A DNA stretch of 64,000 nucleotides from positions 1,392,501-1,456,500 of the forward strand of contig OY282361.1 of the NCBI GenBank assembly GCA_958295645.1. Reading direction: 5' to 3'. The notes under the pieces were generated by a model. That model was given only the letters and a program-made list of their open reading frames with translations. It was not told where the DNA came from and did not search any database. The DNA comes from Longimicrobiales bacterium (GTDB lineage: Bacteria; Gemmatimonadota; Gemmatimonadetes; Longimicrobiales; Gaopeijiaceae). Made by a program: the position numbers and the translations under genes. Shown here piece by piece: positions 41,927-50,912 of this stretch (the first letter of the stretch is position 1; every line of letters starts with the position of its first letter).

Positions 41927-43594
41927 ATGCGTCGTCCCATTCTCGCTCTCCCCATTCCGGCCCCTGCCGTCCTCGCACGGCCCGTCTTCGCCCTAGCCGC
42001 ATTGTGCGTCTCCCTCGCCGGGTTCGCTGTCGCCGTGCCCGCGGGGCCTGCCGCCGGCCAGTCCATGTCCGAGGCCGAGCTCGCGCCTCTGCTGGAACGC
42101 GTCGAAGCCGGGGTGAGCGACCGCGCCAAGATGGTGCAGGTCATGATCGACAAAATCTTCTCCTTCTCCGAACTCGGACAACAGGAGGTCGAGACTTCCG
42201 CTTACGTCACAGGCATCCTGGAAGAAAACGGATTCGAGGTGGAGCGTGGGGCGGCCGGGATTCCCACGGCTTGGTTCGCGCGTTGGGGATCGGGCTCGCC
42301 GGTGATCTCGCTGGGCTCCGACATCGACGGCATTCCGAAGGCCAGCCAGAAGCCGGGCGTCGCCTATCACGATCCGCTGGTGGCGGGCGCGCCGGGCCAC
42401 GGCGAAGGGCACAACTCGGGCCAGGCGGTGAACGTGGTCGCGGCGCTGGCGCTCAAGGACGTGATGGAGGCAGAAGGCGTCGGGGGCACGATCGTGCTCT
42501 GGCCGGGGGTCGCCGAGGAGCAGTTGGGAAGCAAGGCCTGGTTCGTGCGGGACGGGTACTTGGAGGGCGTGGACGTGACGATCTTCACGCACGTGAGCAG
42601 CAACTTGTCCGTCGGCTGGGGCCAGGGCAACGGGACGGGGCTGGTGTCGGTCGAGTTCACCTTCGAGGGCGAGGCGGCGCATGGGGCCGGCGCTCCTTGG
42701 CGCGGACGCAGCGCGCTGGACGCGGTGGAGCTCATGAACGTGGCCTGGAACTTCAAGCGCGAGCACCTGCGGCCCGACCAGCGGTCGCACTACGTGATCT
42801 CGGACGGCGGGGACCAGCCCAACGTAGTGCCGCCGAGCGCCTCCGTCTGGTACTTCATCCGCGAGATGGACTACGAGGACATTCGGCGCAACTTCGAGAC
42901 GGCGGTGCGGATCGCCGAGGGGGCCGCCCTCATGACCGACACCGAGATGTCGTACCGGATCATCGGCGCGGCTTGGCCCCGGCACTTCAACCGCGTGGTC
43001 GCCGAGACGATGCACGAGCACATCCAGGACGTGGGCCTGCCGGAGTGGACCGAGGACGACCACCAGTTCGCCCGGGCGGTGCAGCAGTCGGTCGGCAGCG
43101 AGCCCGGCGGAATGCCGACGGAACTAGCGGCCTTGGGACAGCCCGGCGGCCCTCGCCGTAGCGGGGGATCCGACGACATCGGCGACATTTCCTGGCAGAT
43201 GCCGACGGTGACGCTGCGCTTCCCGTCCAACGTGCCCGGCCTGCCCGGCCATCACTGGTCCAGCGCCATGGCCATGGCCACGCCGATCGCGCACAAGGGC
43301 GGAGTCGCGGGCGCCCGAGTGGTGGCGCGCACGGCCCTGCAGCTGTTCGCCCAGCCCGAGCGGGTCGGCCAAGCGTGGGACTACTTCAACGACGTGCAGA
43401 CCGCCGAGACCAGCTACGTCCCCTTCATCGGTCCCGACGACCCGCCGCCGACCCACCTCAACAAGCAGATCATGGACCTGTACCGGCCCCTGCTCCGCCC
43501 GTTCTACTACGACGAGACCCGCTTCGAGACGTACTTGGAGCAGCTCGGAATCACGTACCCGACGCTGGAGCGGCGCGCCCCGGTACCCGAATGA
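41927..43594 (+). CDS. M20 family metallohydrolase (AbgB-like), exported
   Basis: A 555-residue zinc aminoacylase/carboxypeptidase-type enzyme. The signal region runs to VPAGPAAGQ. The metal site is at APGHGEGHNSGQAVNVVAAL, equivalent to the GHxxGHN segment of aminobenzoyl-glutamate hydrolase AbgB, with further ligands in VAEEQLGSKAWF and the C-terminal PGLPGHHWSSAMAM. The dimerisation domain contains FTFEGEAAHGAGAPWRGRSA. It probably hydrolyses an N-acyl or aryl amino-acid conjugate in the periplasm; the substrate is not predictable. GGAGG precedes the ATG by about 11 bases. The next gene, a propeller lipoprotein, starts 25 bases later, so they may be co-transcribed. Confidence 0.88.
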   Translation: MRRPILALPIPAPAVLARPVFALAALCVSLAGFAVAVPAGPAAGQSMSEAELAPLLERVEAGVSDRAKMVQVMIDKIFSFSELGQQEVETSAYVTGILEENGFEVERGAAGIPTAWFARWGSGSPVISLGSDIDGIPKASQKPGVAYHDPLVAGAPGHGEGHNSGQAVNVVAALALKDVMEAEGVGGTIVLWPGVAEEQLGSKAWFVRDGYLEGVDVTIFTHVSSNLSVGWGQGNGTGLVSVEFTFEGEAAHGAGAPWRGRSALDAVELMNVAWNFKREHLRPDQRSHYVISDGGDQPNVVPPSASVWYFIREMDYEDIRRNFETAVRIAEGAALMTDTEMSYRIIGAAWPRHFNRVVAETMHEHIQDVGLPEWTEDDHQFARAVQQSVGSEPGGMPTELAALGQPGGPRRSGGSDDIGDISWQMPTVTLRFPSNVPGLPGHHWSSAMAMATPIAHKGGVAGARVVARTALQLFAQPERVGQAWDYFNDVQTAETSYVPFIGPDDPPPTHLNKQIMDLYRPLLRPFYYDETRFETYLEQLGITYPTLERRAPVPE

Positions 43595-43619
43595 GCCCAC
43601 GCGATACGGGATCGCGAGC

Positions 43620-44831
43620 ATGACGAGCCGGCAGTCGGCGCTGGCGGCGGGCGCATCGATCCTCCTGGCCGGTTGCGGCGATTCCGCGAACTCGGCGGCC
43701 TCCGGCGGTGTGGTGGCAACGACCGTGGACACCGTGGGCTCGTGGGTGCGGGTCGTGAACTCCGGCGCCGCGCCGGAGTGGGAGTTGGCCCTGGTGGCGA
43801 CCATCGGTCCGGGGCCCCCGCTGGGCGAGGCGACGCCGGGAGACTTCGGTGAAGCCGTGAGCGTGGCCTTGAGCCCCGGCGAGGACGCCGTGTACGTCGC
43901 CGACCGGCAGAACTGCGAAGTAAGGGTCTTCGGACTGGACGGCGCTCACCTGCGCACGTTCGGACGATGCGGGGAGGGGCCGGGCGAGTTCTCGCGATTC
44001 TTCTACTCGATTGCGTGGACCGGCGACAAGTTGCTGGCCTTCGACTTCGGCGGGGGCCGGATCGGCGAGTTCACGTCCCAAGGGGAGTGGCTCGGGCAGC
44101 GGAGGACGCTGGGCGTAGGCTTCGGGGCGACGTACTTCGCGCTGTACCCGGTCGGCGACGGAGTGGTTTACGCCCGTTCCCTCGCAGGCGACCAGTACGC
44201 GATCACGTACGTGGGCCAGGACGCCGCCGGCGAGACCTCCGACACCGTGGCGCCGCTTCCGCCGCCGGAGGACGCGGGCTGGTGGCTGACATGCGTGCTG
44301 CAGAGCGGATCCGCCACCGTGATCAACAGCTTCGACAACATCTATGCGCCGCACCTTCTCCAGCACCCGGGGCCTGGGGGCACGCTCTATTCGGCCATGT
44401 CGGACGAGTACCGCATCGCCGTCACCCGAGGAGGCGACACGTTGCGGGTGATCGAGCGCGAGTTGGCGCCCGAGCCCGTGGCCGACGAGGAGTGGGACGC
44501 CCTGTCCCAGGAGTTCGAGGCGCTGATGGACGAGATGCCCGGCGCGTCCTGCGAGCCCCGCGCACGTCCGAGGAGACCGGCCCAGAAGCCCTTCATGAAA
44601 GGCATCTTCTTCGACGCGACGGGACGCCTGTGGGTCGAAGTGGTGCGGACGGACGGCAACCGCTGGGAGCTGTTCGACGCGGAAGGCAGGTTGCTGGCCC
44701 AAATGCCCGTGGGCCCACGCAAGGAGGGCGCGCTGCCTGCGCTCGGAGCCCGTCACGCCGCCACCATCCGCCAGGACAGCCTGGACTTGGACCACGTGGA
44801 CATCTGGCGAATCGAGGCGCCGGGACGGTAG
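43620..44831 (+). CDS. Six-bladed beta-propeller lipoprotein, tandem copy 1
   Basis: A 403-residue protein with signal MTSRQSALAAGASILLAGC; the LAGC lipobox predicts lipid anchoring at Cys19. Blades include VALSPGEDAVYVADRQNCEV and IAWTGDKLLAFDFGGGRIGE, with the loop GRCGEGPGEFS typical of bacterial 6-bladed propellers. Ligand unknown. It is the first of two tandem paralogues. A 210-base stretch (43785-43994) differs from copy 2 by only three bases, and the last 239 bases are also nearly identical, while the middle is divergent. A 10-codon frame starting within the M20 stop lies in the 25-base gap; its role, if any, is unclear. Confidence 0.75.
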   Translation: MTSRQSALAAGASILLAGCGDSANSAASGGVVATTVDTVGSWVRVVNSGAAPEWELALVATIGPGPPLGEATPGDFGEAVSVALSPGEDAVYVADRQNCEVRVFGLDGAHLRTFGRCGEGPGEFSRFFYSIAWTGDKLLAFDFGGGRIGEFTSQGEWLGQRRTLGVGFGATYFALYPVGDGVVYARSLAGDQYAITYVGQDAAGETSDTVAPLPPPEDAGWWLTCVLQSGSATVINSFDNIYAPHLLQHPGPGGTLYSAMSDEYRIAVTRGGDTLRVIERELAPEPVADEEWDALSQEFEALMDEMPGASCEPRARPRRPAQKPFMKGIFFDATGRLWVEVVRTDGNRWELFDAEGRLLAQMPVGPRKEGALPALGARHAATIRQDSLDLDHVDIWRIEAPGR

Positions 44832-44878
44832 GTTGGCGGCAGGCGGATCCGCGAGAGCCCACGAGAGGAGCACGAACA

Positions 44879-46129
44879 GTGAGAAGCACGACGACACTAG
44901 CCGCCCGCCTAGTCTTGGCGGCCGGGGCGGCCTCCCTGGCGGCCGGCTGCGGCGACGTACGCACTTCGGGAGACTCCCCAGGCGGCAGTCCTCTGACGAC
45001 GACCGTGGACACCGTGGGCTCGTGGGTGCGGGTCGCGAGTGCCGGCGACCCGCCCGAATGGAACTTGGCCCTGGTGGCGTCCATCGGTCCGGGGCCCCCG
45101 CTAGGCGAGGCGACGCCGGGAGACTTCGGCGAAGCCGTGAGCGTGGCCTTGAGCCCCGGCGAGGACGCCGTGTACGTCGCCGACCGGCAGAACTGCGAAG
45201 TAAGGGTCTTCGGACTGGACGGCGCTCACCTGCGCACGTTCGGACGATGCGGGGAGGGGCCGGGCGAGTTCTCGCCTTTCTTCTATTCCATTGCGTGGGC
45301 TGGCGACAGACTGTTGGCCTTCGACGTTGGCGGAGGCCGCATCGGCGAATTGACGGCCGAAGGCGAATGGGTTGGGCAACGAAGGGTAGTGGGCATAAAG
45401 GGCGGCGGATACTCGTTTGCGCTTTTCCCCGTCGGCAACGGGGAGGTCTACGCCCGTGCGCTCACCGGCGACCGAATCGCCGGAGGAAGGTTCGGCGGAA
45501 GACGGCTGAGCGATGCGTATATGGGCCACAACGCCACCGGCGAGACTGCCGACACCGTGGCGCCGCTTCCGCCGCCGGAGCGCGTGGGCGGCTCGATGTT
45601 CTGCGAATGGGGCGAAGGGTTCGTCAACCTCTTCACCAACCCCTTTGCGCCGGGATCCGTTCAGCATCCGGGCCCCGGCGGCACTCTCTACTCCGCCGTT
45701 TCCGACGAATACCGCATCGCCGTGACTCGAGGGGGCGACACGTTGCGGGTGATCGAGCGCACCCTAGCCCCCGAGCCCGTCGCCGACGACGAGTGGGACG
45801 CCCTTGCGCAACAGTTCGACGCTTGGCTTGAGGAGAAGCCCGGCGCCACCTGCGAGCCCCGTAGGCTGACTAGGCCATCCGCGAAGCCCTTCATGAAAGA
45901 CATCTTCTTCGACGCGACGGGACGCCTGTGGGTCGAAGTGGTGCGGGCGGCCGGCAACCGCTGGGAGCTGTTCGACGCGGAAGGCAGGTTGCTGGCCCAA
46001 ATGCCCACGGGCCCACGCAAGGAGAGCGCGCTGCCTGCGCTCGGAGCCCGGCACGCGGCCACCATCCGCCAGGACAGCCTGGACTTGGACCACGTGGACA
46101 TCTGGCGAATCGAGGCGCCGGGACGGTAG
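44879..46129 (+). CDS. Six-bladed beta-propeller lipoprotein, tandem copy 2
   Basis: A 416-residue paralogue of the preceding gene with lipobox LAAGC. It shares nearly identical blocks (45065-45274 and 45891-46129) with copy 1, but the centre differs, for example YAYM-type replacements and SMFCEWGEGFVNLFTNPFAP. The start is GTG at 44879 with GGAG about 10 bases upstream; the long open frame before it runs through copy 1 in the wrong frame and is not coding. The pattern fits duplication followed by gene conversion at both ends or by selection for a variable central face. The propeller ligand is unknown. It is convergent with the tRNA gene and arginase. Confidence 0.75.
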   Translation: MRSTTTLAARLVLAAGAASLAAGCGDVRTSGDSPGGSPLTTTVDTVGSWVRVASAGDPPEWNLALVASIGPGPPLGEATPGDFGEAVSVALSPGEDAVYVADRQNCEVRVFGLDGAHLRTFGRCGEGPGEFSPFFYSIAWAGDRLLAFDVGGGRIGELTAEGEWVGQRRVVGIKGGGYSFALFPVGNGEVYARALTGDRIAGGRFGGRRLSDAYMGHNATGETADTVAPLPPPERVGGSMFCEWGEGFVNLFTNPFAPGSVQHPGPGGTLYSAVSDEYRIAVTRGGDTLRVIERTLAPEPVADDEWDALAQQFDAWLEEKPGATCEPRRLTRPSAKPFMKDIFFDATGRLWVEVVRAAGNRWELFDAEGRLLAQMPTGPRKESALPALGARHAATIRQDSLDLDHVDIWRIEAPGR

Positions 46130-46174
46130 CGAAAGGTTGCGCGAACGCGGCCTGTTGCCGTGCGGCGCGCGGGA

Positions 46175-46258
46175 TGCCGGGGGCGGGACTCGAACCCGCA
46201 AGGGATTGCTCCCAGGGGATTTTAAGTCCCCTGTGTTTGCCGATTTCACCACCCCGGC
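46175..46258 (-). tRNA. tRNA-Leu (anticodon UAA)
   Basis: An 84-nt class II tRNA. The acceptor stem is GCCGGGG paired with CCCCGGC, with discriminator A. The anticodon stem GGGGA/TCCCC encloses the loop CTTAAAA, giving anticodon UAA, which reads UUA and UUG. A long variable arm (GGGAGCAATCCC) is typical of Leu, and the T-arm is GCGGG TTCGAGT CCCGC. CCA is not encoded; the bases after the discriminator are TCCC, so CCA must be added after 3' processing. Confidence 0.95.
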
Positions 46259-46267
46259 GAGGAGTGC

Positions 46268-47191
46268 CTACAGAATAGTCTTTCCCAGCGCCGAAGCCAC
46301 CAGGTCGGCCGCGAGCACAGCGGTGTTGTTGCGGTGGTCCAGCACCGGGTTCAGTTCAACGACGTCCATGCTGGTCATGAGGCCGGAGCGTGCCGCCTTC
46401 TCGCAGACCAAGTGGCCTTCCCGGTTGGTGAGGCCGCCCGGCAACGGCGTTCCGACGCCTGGGGCGAAGCGCGGGTCCAGCGCGTCCAAGTCCAGGGAGA
46501 GGTGGAAGCCGGCCGTGCCGTCGGCGACGCGTTCCAGAGCCTCGTCCATGCAGGGGCCGACCCCGCGGGAGTCGATCTCGGACATGGTGAAGACGCGGAC
46601 GCCCAGCTCGGCGATCAACCGGCGCTCCCCTGGGTCGAGTTCGCGCGCGGCGAGAACGCAGACGTTGGCGGGGAGGACGCTGGGAAACGGGCCGGCCAGC
46701 CGAGGCGGGCCCCTGCCCATGAGGATCGCGAGCGACATCCCGTGAATGTTGCCGCTGGGCGTCGTCTCGGGACGGTTCATGTCGGCGTGGGCGTCCACCC
46801 AGAGCACGCCGATCTTCCTGCGGCGCTCCCGGAAGTGGTCGGCGACCCCTCCAACGGATCCGATGGAAAGCGAGTGGTCGCCGCCCAGCACCACCGGCGT
46901 CTGGCCCCGTTCCAGCGCACGCGCCACCAGGAACCTCGTGCGCGCCGCCACCTTCGCCACTTCGTCGGCGAACCGTAGCGAGGGATCGCCGGCGTCGGTC
47001 GTCTCGATTCCTCCGGCGGTCACTGAGCCCGCTTCCTGCACGGTGCACCCGGCCGACTCGAGCCGTCCCGCGATGTCGGCGATCCGCAAGGCCGACGGTC
47101 CCATGTCCACGCCCCGGCGCCCGGCGCCCAAGTCGATCGAAACCGAGATCAGCGCTATGTCGCGAGAAGCCTCTCCGTCCATGGCGTGCAA
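46268..47191 (-). CDS. rocF: Arginase
   Basis: A 307-residue manganese enzyme hydrolysing arginine to ornithine and urea. The metal motifs are VVLGGDHSLSIGS, WVDAHADMNRPETTPSGNIHG and HLSLDLDALDPRFAPGVGTP. GPSALRIADI near the N-terminus favours arginase over agmatinase. The start may be ATG 47191 or 47182. The ornithine it would produce is the head group used by OlsB-type acyltransferases, and an OlsB/OlsA-like pair lies about 8 kb away, though the two loci are not in one operon. It sits next to tRNA-Leu without relation. Confidence 0.92.
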   Translation of the reverse strand: MHAMDGEASRDIALISVSIDLGAGRRGVDMGPSALRIADIAGRLESAGCTVQEAGSVTAGGIETTDAGDPSLRFADEVAKVAARTRFLVARALERGQTPVVLGGDHSLSIGSVGGVADHFRERRRKIGVLWVDAHADMNRPETTPSGNIHGMSLAILMGRGPPRLAGPFPSVLPANVCVLAARELDPGERRLIAELGVRVFTMSEIDSRGVGPCMDEALERVADGTAGFHLSLDLDALDPRFAPGVGTPLPGGLTNREGHLVCEKAARSGLMTSMDVVELNPVLDHRNNTAVLAADLVASALGKTIL

Positions 47192-47537
47192 CGTCCGGCA
47201 GGTGGTGCGTTGGGTGGGCTTTGCGCCCTTACCGCACTTGATCCAGCTTCCTCAAAATAGCCCCTCGCCCGGACTAACCGAGAGGCGGCGGGGTTCGGCG
47301 CACGGCGTCGGCGGCCGAGAGCCGCGCCGTGACGGTGGTCGCCCGGTAGCGGCCTAGTTGCGCTGTCCCGCGCCGGGCGCTGAACGAACCCGGCGCCGTA
47401 GCTTGGGCCTGGGCAGAGTACTACCTTTCCTTGGTCGCGCCGCCCCGTTTGGGGATGCGGTAGCGGGCGGCTCCGGCGTTGTCGGACCAGCTCGCCTGGC
47501 GCGGCGGTGTTTCCTACTTCCGAACGGAGCTGGCGTC
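47192..47537. other. 346-bp intergenic region
   Basis: Separates the divergent arginase and propeller-amidohydrolase genes and should hold both promoters. I see no gene, no clear hairpin terminator and no known riboswitch. A small AT-rich patch near 47243-47258 is the most promoter-like spot. Confidence 0.35.
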
Positions 47538-50500
47538 ATGCGCATCATTGACCGCGGCCTCACGGCAGCCGCGTTGATCGTCCTTTCCCCTCTGGCAGCC
47601 ACGGCGCAGGAAGCGGATCTCGATCCCGACCGTGGTCTTCCCCTCGAGCCTACCCGCTGGGCCCGCTTCACGACCAGCGAGGGAACCTGGATCTCGCTCG
47701 ACGTGAGTCCGGACGGCGCCACGATCGCCTTCGACCTCCTGGGCGACCTCTACTCGATGCCCGCGTCCGGCGGCGCGGCGACCCGCCTCACGAGCGGCCT
47801 GGCGCACGACATGCAACCGCGCTTCAGCCCGGACGGCGCCACGATCGCCTTCGTTTCGGATCGCAGCGGCGACAACAACGTCTGGACGATGCCGGCCGGC
47901 GGCGGCGAACCGCGCCAGCTGAGCAAGGGCGTCGGCAGCCGCTTCCTCTCTCCGGAGTGGATGCCGGACGGGAAGTACGTGCTGGTCTCGCGGGCCGCGC
48001 CGCGCCGGGGACTGGAGAAGCTCTGGCTCTACCACGTGGACGGCGGGACGGGACTGGAGATGGTGGGAGGATCGTTCGGCCAGCGGTTCCTCGGCCCCGC
48101 CGTCGGCCCGGAAGGCCGCTACGTCTGGTACGCGCAGCGGCAGGGCACCTGGAGCTACAACGCCATCTTCCCGCAGTACCAGCTTTGGATGTACGACCGC
48201 CAGACCGGCACTCGGACGCCCGCGACGAACCGCTACGGCTCCGCGTTTCGGCCCGCGGTGTCGCCCGACGGCAAGCTGCTCGCCTACGGCAGCCGCGACG
48301 ACGCCGACACCGGCATTCGCCTGCGCGACTTGGCCTCGGGCGAGGAGCGTTGGCTCGCCTACCCCGTTCAGCGCGACGACAAGGAGTCCACGGCCAACAT
48401 GGACGTGCTCCCGGGCTACGCCTTCACGCCGGAGTCGGACGCGCTGGCGCTCTCCTACGGCGGCGGCATCTGGAGAGTCCCGGTCGACGGGTCCGAGGCC
48501 ACCGAGATCCCCTTCACCGTCGAAGCCGAAGTGGCGGTCGGGCCGGAGGTCGAGTTCGAGTATCCGGTCGAGGACACGCCTACCTTCACGGTCAAGCAGA
48601 TTCGCTCCGCGCGGCCTTCCCCCAGCGGCGACCGGATCGCGTTCGTGGCCCTGGACAGGCTGTACGCCGCCACCTTGCCGGACGGCCGGCCGGAGCGCCT
48701 GACGGACGACGAAGTGGGCGAGTTCGGGCCGGTCTGGTCCCCGGACGGCCGCTACGTCGCCTACGTGACCTGGGACGACGACGCGGGCGAAGGACACGTC
48801 CGCCGCGTCCCCGCGGACGGCGGGCGGCCCACCACGCTGACCACCTCGCCAGCGTACTACCAAGCCCCCGCCTGGTCGCCGGACGGCGAGCGGATCGTGG
48901 CCGTGCGCTCGGCGCGCCGCAATCTCCAGGAGGCCGTCGAGCCCTTCGGCTTCAATCTGGACACGGAGTTCGTGTGGATTCCGGCTTCGGGCGGACCGGC
49001 CACCGTCATCGGCCCCACCGCCGGCAGGCGCCAGCCGCACTTCACCGACGACCCAAGCCGCATCTACTACTACGGCTTCGGGCAGGCGGACCCGATTCCA
49101 GGTTCGCCCGCCGCGCCCCCGCCCGCATTGGCCCTGAGCTCGGCCCGTTGGGACGACACCGACGCCCGGCTCCATCTGCGGGTCACCGCGCGCATCGACT
49201 TGGACGCGGGGAGCGTGGCGCCGGGATACCAAGTGTCGCCGAAGTCCGGCTTGGTGATGCCCGAGGACTTCGGCCAGGAGGAGCCGCGCGAGGTGGTGCC
49301 GCGGCGTTCGGCTGGACTCGTGATGATGGCGCCCGCAGGGGATCAGGCGCTGGCGCAGATAGGCGGCGACCTGTACTCGGTGACGGTGCCGGATCTGGGC
49401 GCGACTCTGCCGGAGGTGGACGTGTTCAAGCCGGACTCGGCGGCCGTGCCGGTCCGCAAGCTCAACCAGCTCGGCGCGGAGTTCCCCGCGTGGGGCGCGA
49501 ACGGACGCACCGTGCATTGGTCGCTCGGCAACGCCTTGTTCACCTACGACTTGGACGCGGCGTCGGGCGACGCGGACTACGAGCCCGCCGAACAGCGGAT
49601 TCGCGTCGAGGCGCCGCGCGACATTCCCGAGGGAGTGGTGGTGCTGCGCGGGGCCACGGCCATCACCATGAACGGCGACGAGATCGTCGAGAACGCCGAC
49701 ATCGTGATCGCAAACAATCGCATTCAGTCGGTGTCGGCGGGTCCCGGCCAGACCCCCGAGGGCGCCAGCGTGATCGACGTCTCCGGCAAGACCATCGTGC
49801 CCGGATTCGTGGACACGCACGCGCATATGTGGAACATGTGGGGCGTGCACTGGGCGCGTCCGTGGATCTACTTGGCGAACTTGGCCTACGGCGTCACCAC
49901 CACGCGCGATCCGCAGACCGCCACCACCGACGTCCTGTCGTACGAAGACATGGTGCGGGCGGGCAAGATCACGGGGCCCCGGGTCTATCACACTGGGCCG
50001 GGAGTCTTTTCCAGCGACGCGGTGCGCAGCTACGAGCACGCGGTGGATGTGCTGCGCAAGTACAGCGACTACTACGACACCAAGACGTTCAAGATGTACA
50101 TGTCCGGCAACCGCCGGCAGCGGCAGTGGCTGATCATGGCCGCCCACGAACTCGAGCTGATGCCCACGACCGAGGGCGGGCTGGACTACCGGCTGAACAT
50201 GACGCACGCCATGGACGGCTATCCGGGCATCGAGCATTCGCTGCCGATCGTCCCGGCCTACGACGACGTCGTGAGGCTGTTCGCGGAGTCGGGGACGGTC
50301 AACTCCCCGACCCTGCTGGTGAGCTACGGCGGACCCTGGGCGGAGAACTACTTCTACACGCACGAGGACGTCTTTGGAGACGAGAAGCTCGTGCACTTCA
50401 CGCCCAAGCGCGAACTCGACTTCAAGGCCCGGCGCCTGCAAACCACCGGGCCGGGGCCGGGCGGGTGGTTCATGGACGAGGAATACGCGTTCGAGAAGCA

Positions 50501-50912
50501 CTCGGGCTGGCTGGCCGAACTCGTGGAGGGCGGCGGGAAGACGGGCGTGGGCAGCCACGGCCAGCTGCAGGGGCTGGGCTACCACTGGGAGCTCTGGGCG
50601 CTTCAGAGCGGCGGAATGGACGAGCACGACGCCTTGCGCGCCGCCACGATCATGGGCGCGGAGGCGATCGGCCTGGGCGGCGACCTGGGGTCCCTCGAAC
50701 CCGGCAAGCTCGCCGACCTCGTGGTGCTGGACCGCAATCCGCTGGCCGACATACGCAACACCAACAGCATCGACAAAGTGATGATGAACGGACGACTGTA
50801 CGACGGCGACACGCTGGACGAGATATGGCCGCGGCAGAGGCCGGCGCCCCCGGAGCCGTGGAGGAACACGGCGCCCAACGTGCGGGCCGGCATCCAGGGA
50901 GAGGCCCGATGA
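47538..50912 (+). CDS. TolB-propeller/amidohydrolase fusion, tandem copy 1
   Basis: A 1124-residue exported protein. The signal peptide ends SPLAATAQ. Residues about 40-690 are WD40-like TolB blades with repeated SPDGxxIAF turns (VSPDGATIAFDLLGDLYSMP, RFSPDGATIAFVSDRSGDNN). The C-terminal 400 residues are an amidohydrolase-superfamily TIM barrel: ISGKTIVPGF-like DVSGKTIVPGFVDTHAHMWN with the HxH metal pair near residue 758, NMTHAMDGYPGIEHSLP, and VGSHGQLQGLGYHWELWA. Such proteins are thought to hydrolyse cyclic amide or dipeptide-like substrates; the substrate is unknown. It overlaps the next gene by ATGA and shares about the same architecture, so the two probably work together. Confidence 0.87.
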   Translation: MRIIDRGLTAAALIVLSPLAATAQEADLDPDRGLPLEPTRWARFTTSEGTWISLDVSPDGATIAFDLLGDLYSMPASGGAATRLTSGLAHDMQPRFSPDGATIAFVSDRSGDNNVWTMPAGGGEPRQLSKGVGSRFLSPEWMPDGKYVLVSRAAPRRGLEKLWLYHVDGGTGLEMVGGSFGQRFLGPAVGPEGRYVWYAQRQGTWSYNAIFPQYQLWMYDRQTGTRTPATNRYGSAFRPAVSPDGKLLAYGSRDDADTGIRLRDLASGEERWLAYPVQRDDKESTANMDVLPGYAFTPESDALALSYGGGIWRVPVDGSEATEIPFTVEAEVAVGPEVEFEYPVEDTPTFTVKQIRSARPSPSGDRIAFVALDRLYAATLPDGRPERLTDDEVGEFGPVWSPDGRYVAYVTWDDDAGEGHVRRVPADGGRPTTLTTSPAYYQAPAWSPDGERIVAVRSARRNLQEAVEPFGFNLDTEFVWIPASGGPATVIGPTAGRRQPHFTDDPSRIYYYGFGQADPIPGSPAAPPPALALSSARWDDTDARLHLRVTARIDLDAGSVAPGYQVSPKSGLVMPEDFGQEEPREVVPRRSAGLVMMAPAGDQALAQIGGDLYSVTVPDLGATLPEVDVFKPDSAAVPVRKLNQLGAEFPAWGANGRTVHWSLGNALFTYDLDAASGDADYEPAEQRIRVEAPRDIPEGVVVLRGATAITMNGDEIVENADIVIANNRIQSVSAGPGQTPEGASVIDVSGKTIVPGFVDTHAHMWNMWGVHWARPWIYLANLAYGVTTTRDPQTATTDVLSYEDMVRAGKITGPRVYHTGPGVFSSDAVRSYEHAVDVLRKYSDYYDTKTFKMYMSGNRRQRQWLIMAAHELELMPTTEGGLDYRLNMTHAMDGYPGIEHSLPIVPAYDDVVRLFAESGTVNSPTLLVSYGGPWAENYFYTHEDVFGDEKLVHFTPKRELDFKARRLQTTGPGPGGWFMDEEYAFEKHSGWLAELVEGGGKTGVGSHGQLQGLGYHWELWALQSGGMDEHDALRAATIMGAEAIGLGGDLGSLEPGKLADLVVLDRNPLADIRNTNSIDKVMMNGRLYDGDTLDEIWPRQRPAPPEPWRNTAPNVRAGIQGEAR

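Noticed and set aside
43967-44878. N-terminal extension of the second propeller lipoprotein through the first copy
   Set aside because: It reads copy 1 out of frame. The lipobox and a GGAG place the start at 44879.
47957-50908. Very long open plus-strand frame running into the second amidohydrolase gene
   Set aside because: It overlaps the whole first amidohydrolase gene in another frame, is rich in Arg and Gly, and has no domain features. Only the part from 50909 is real.
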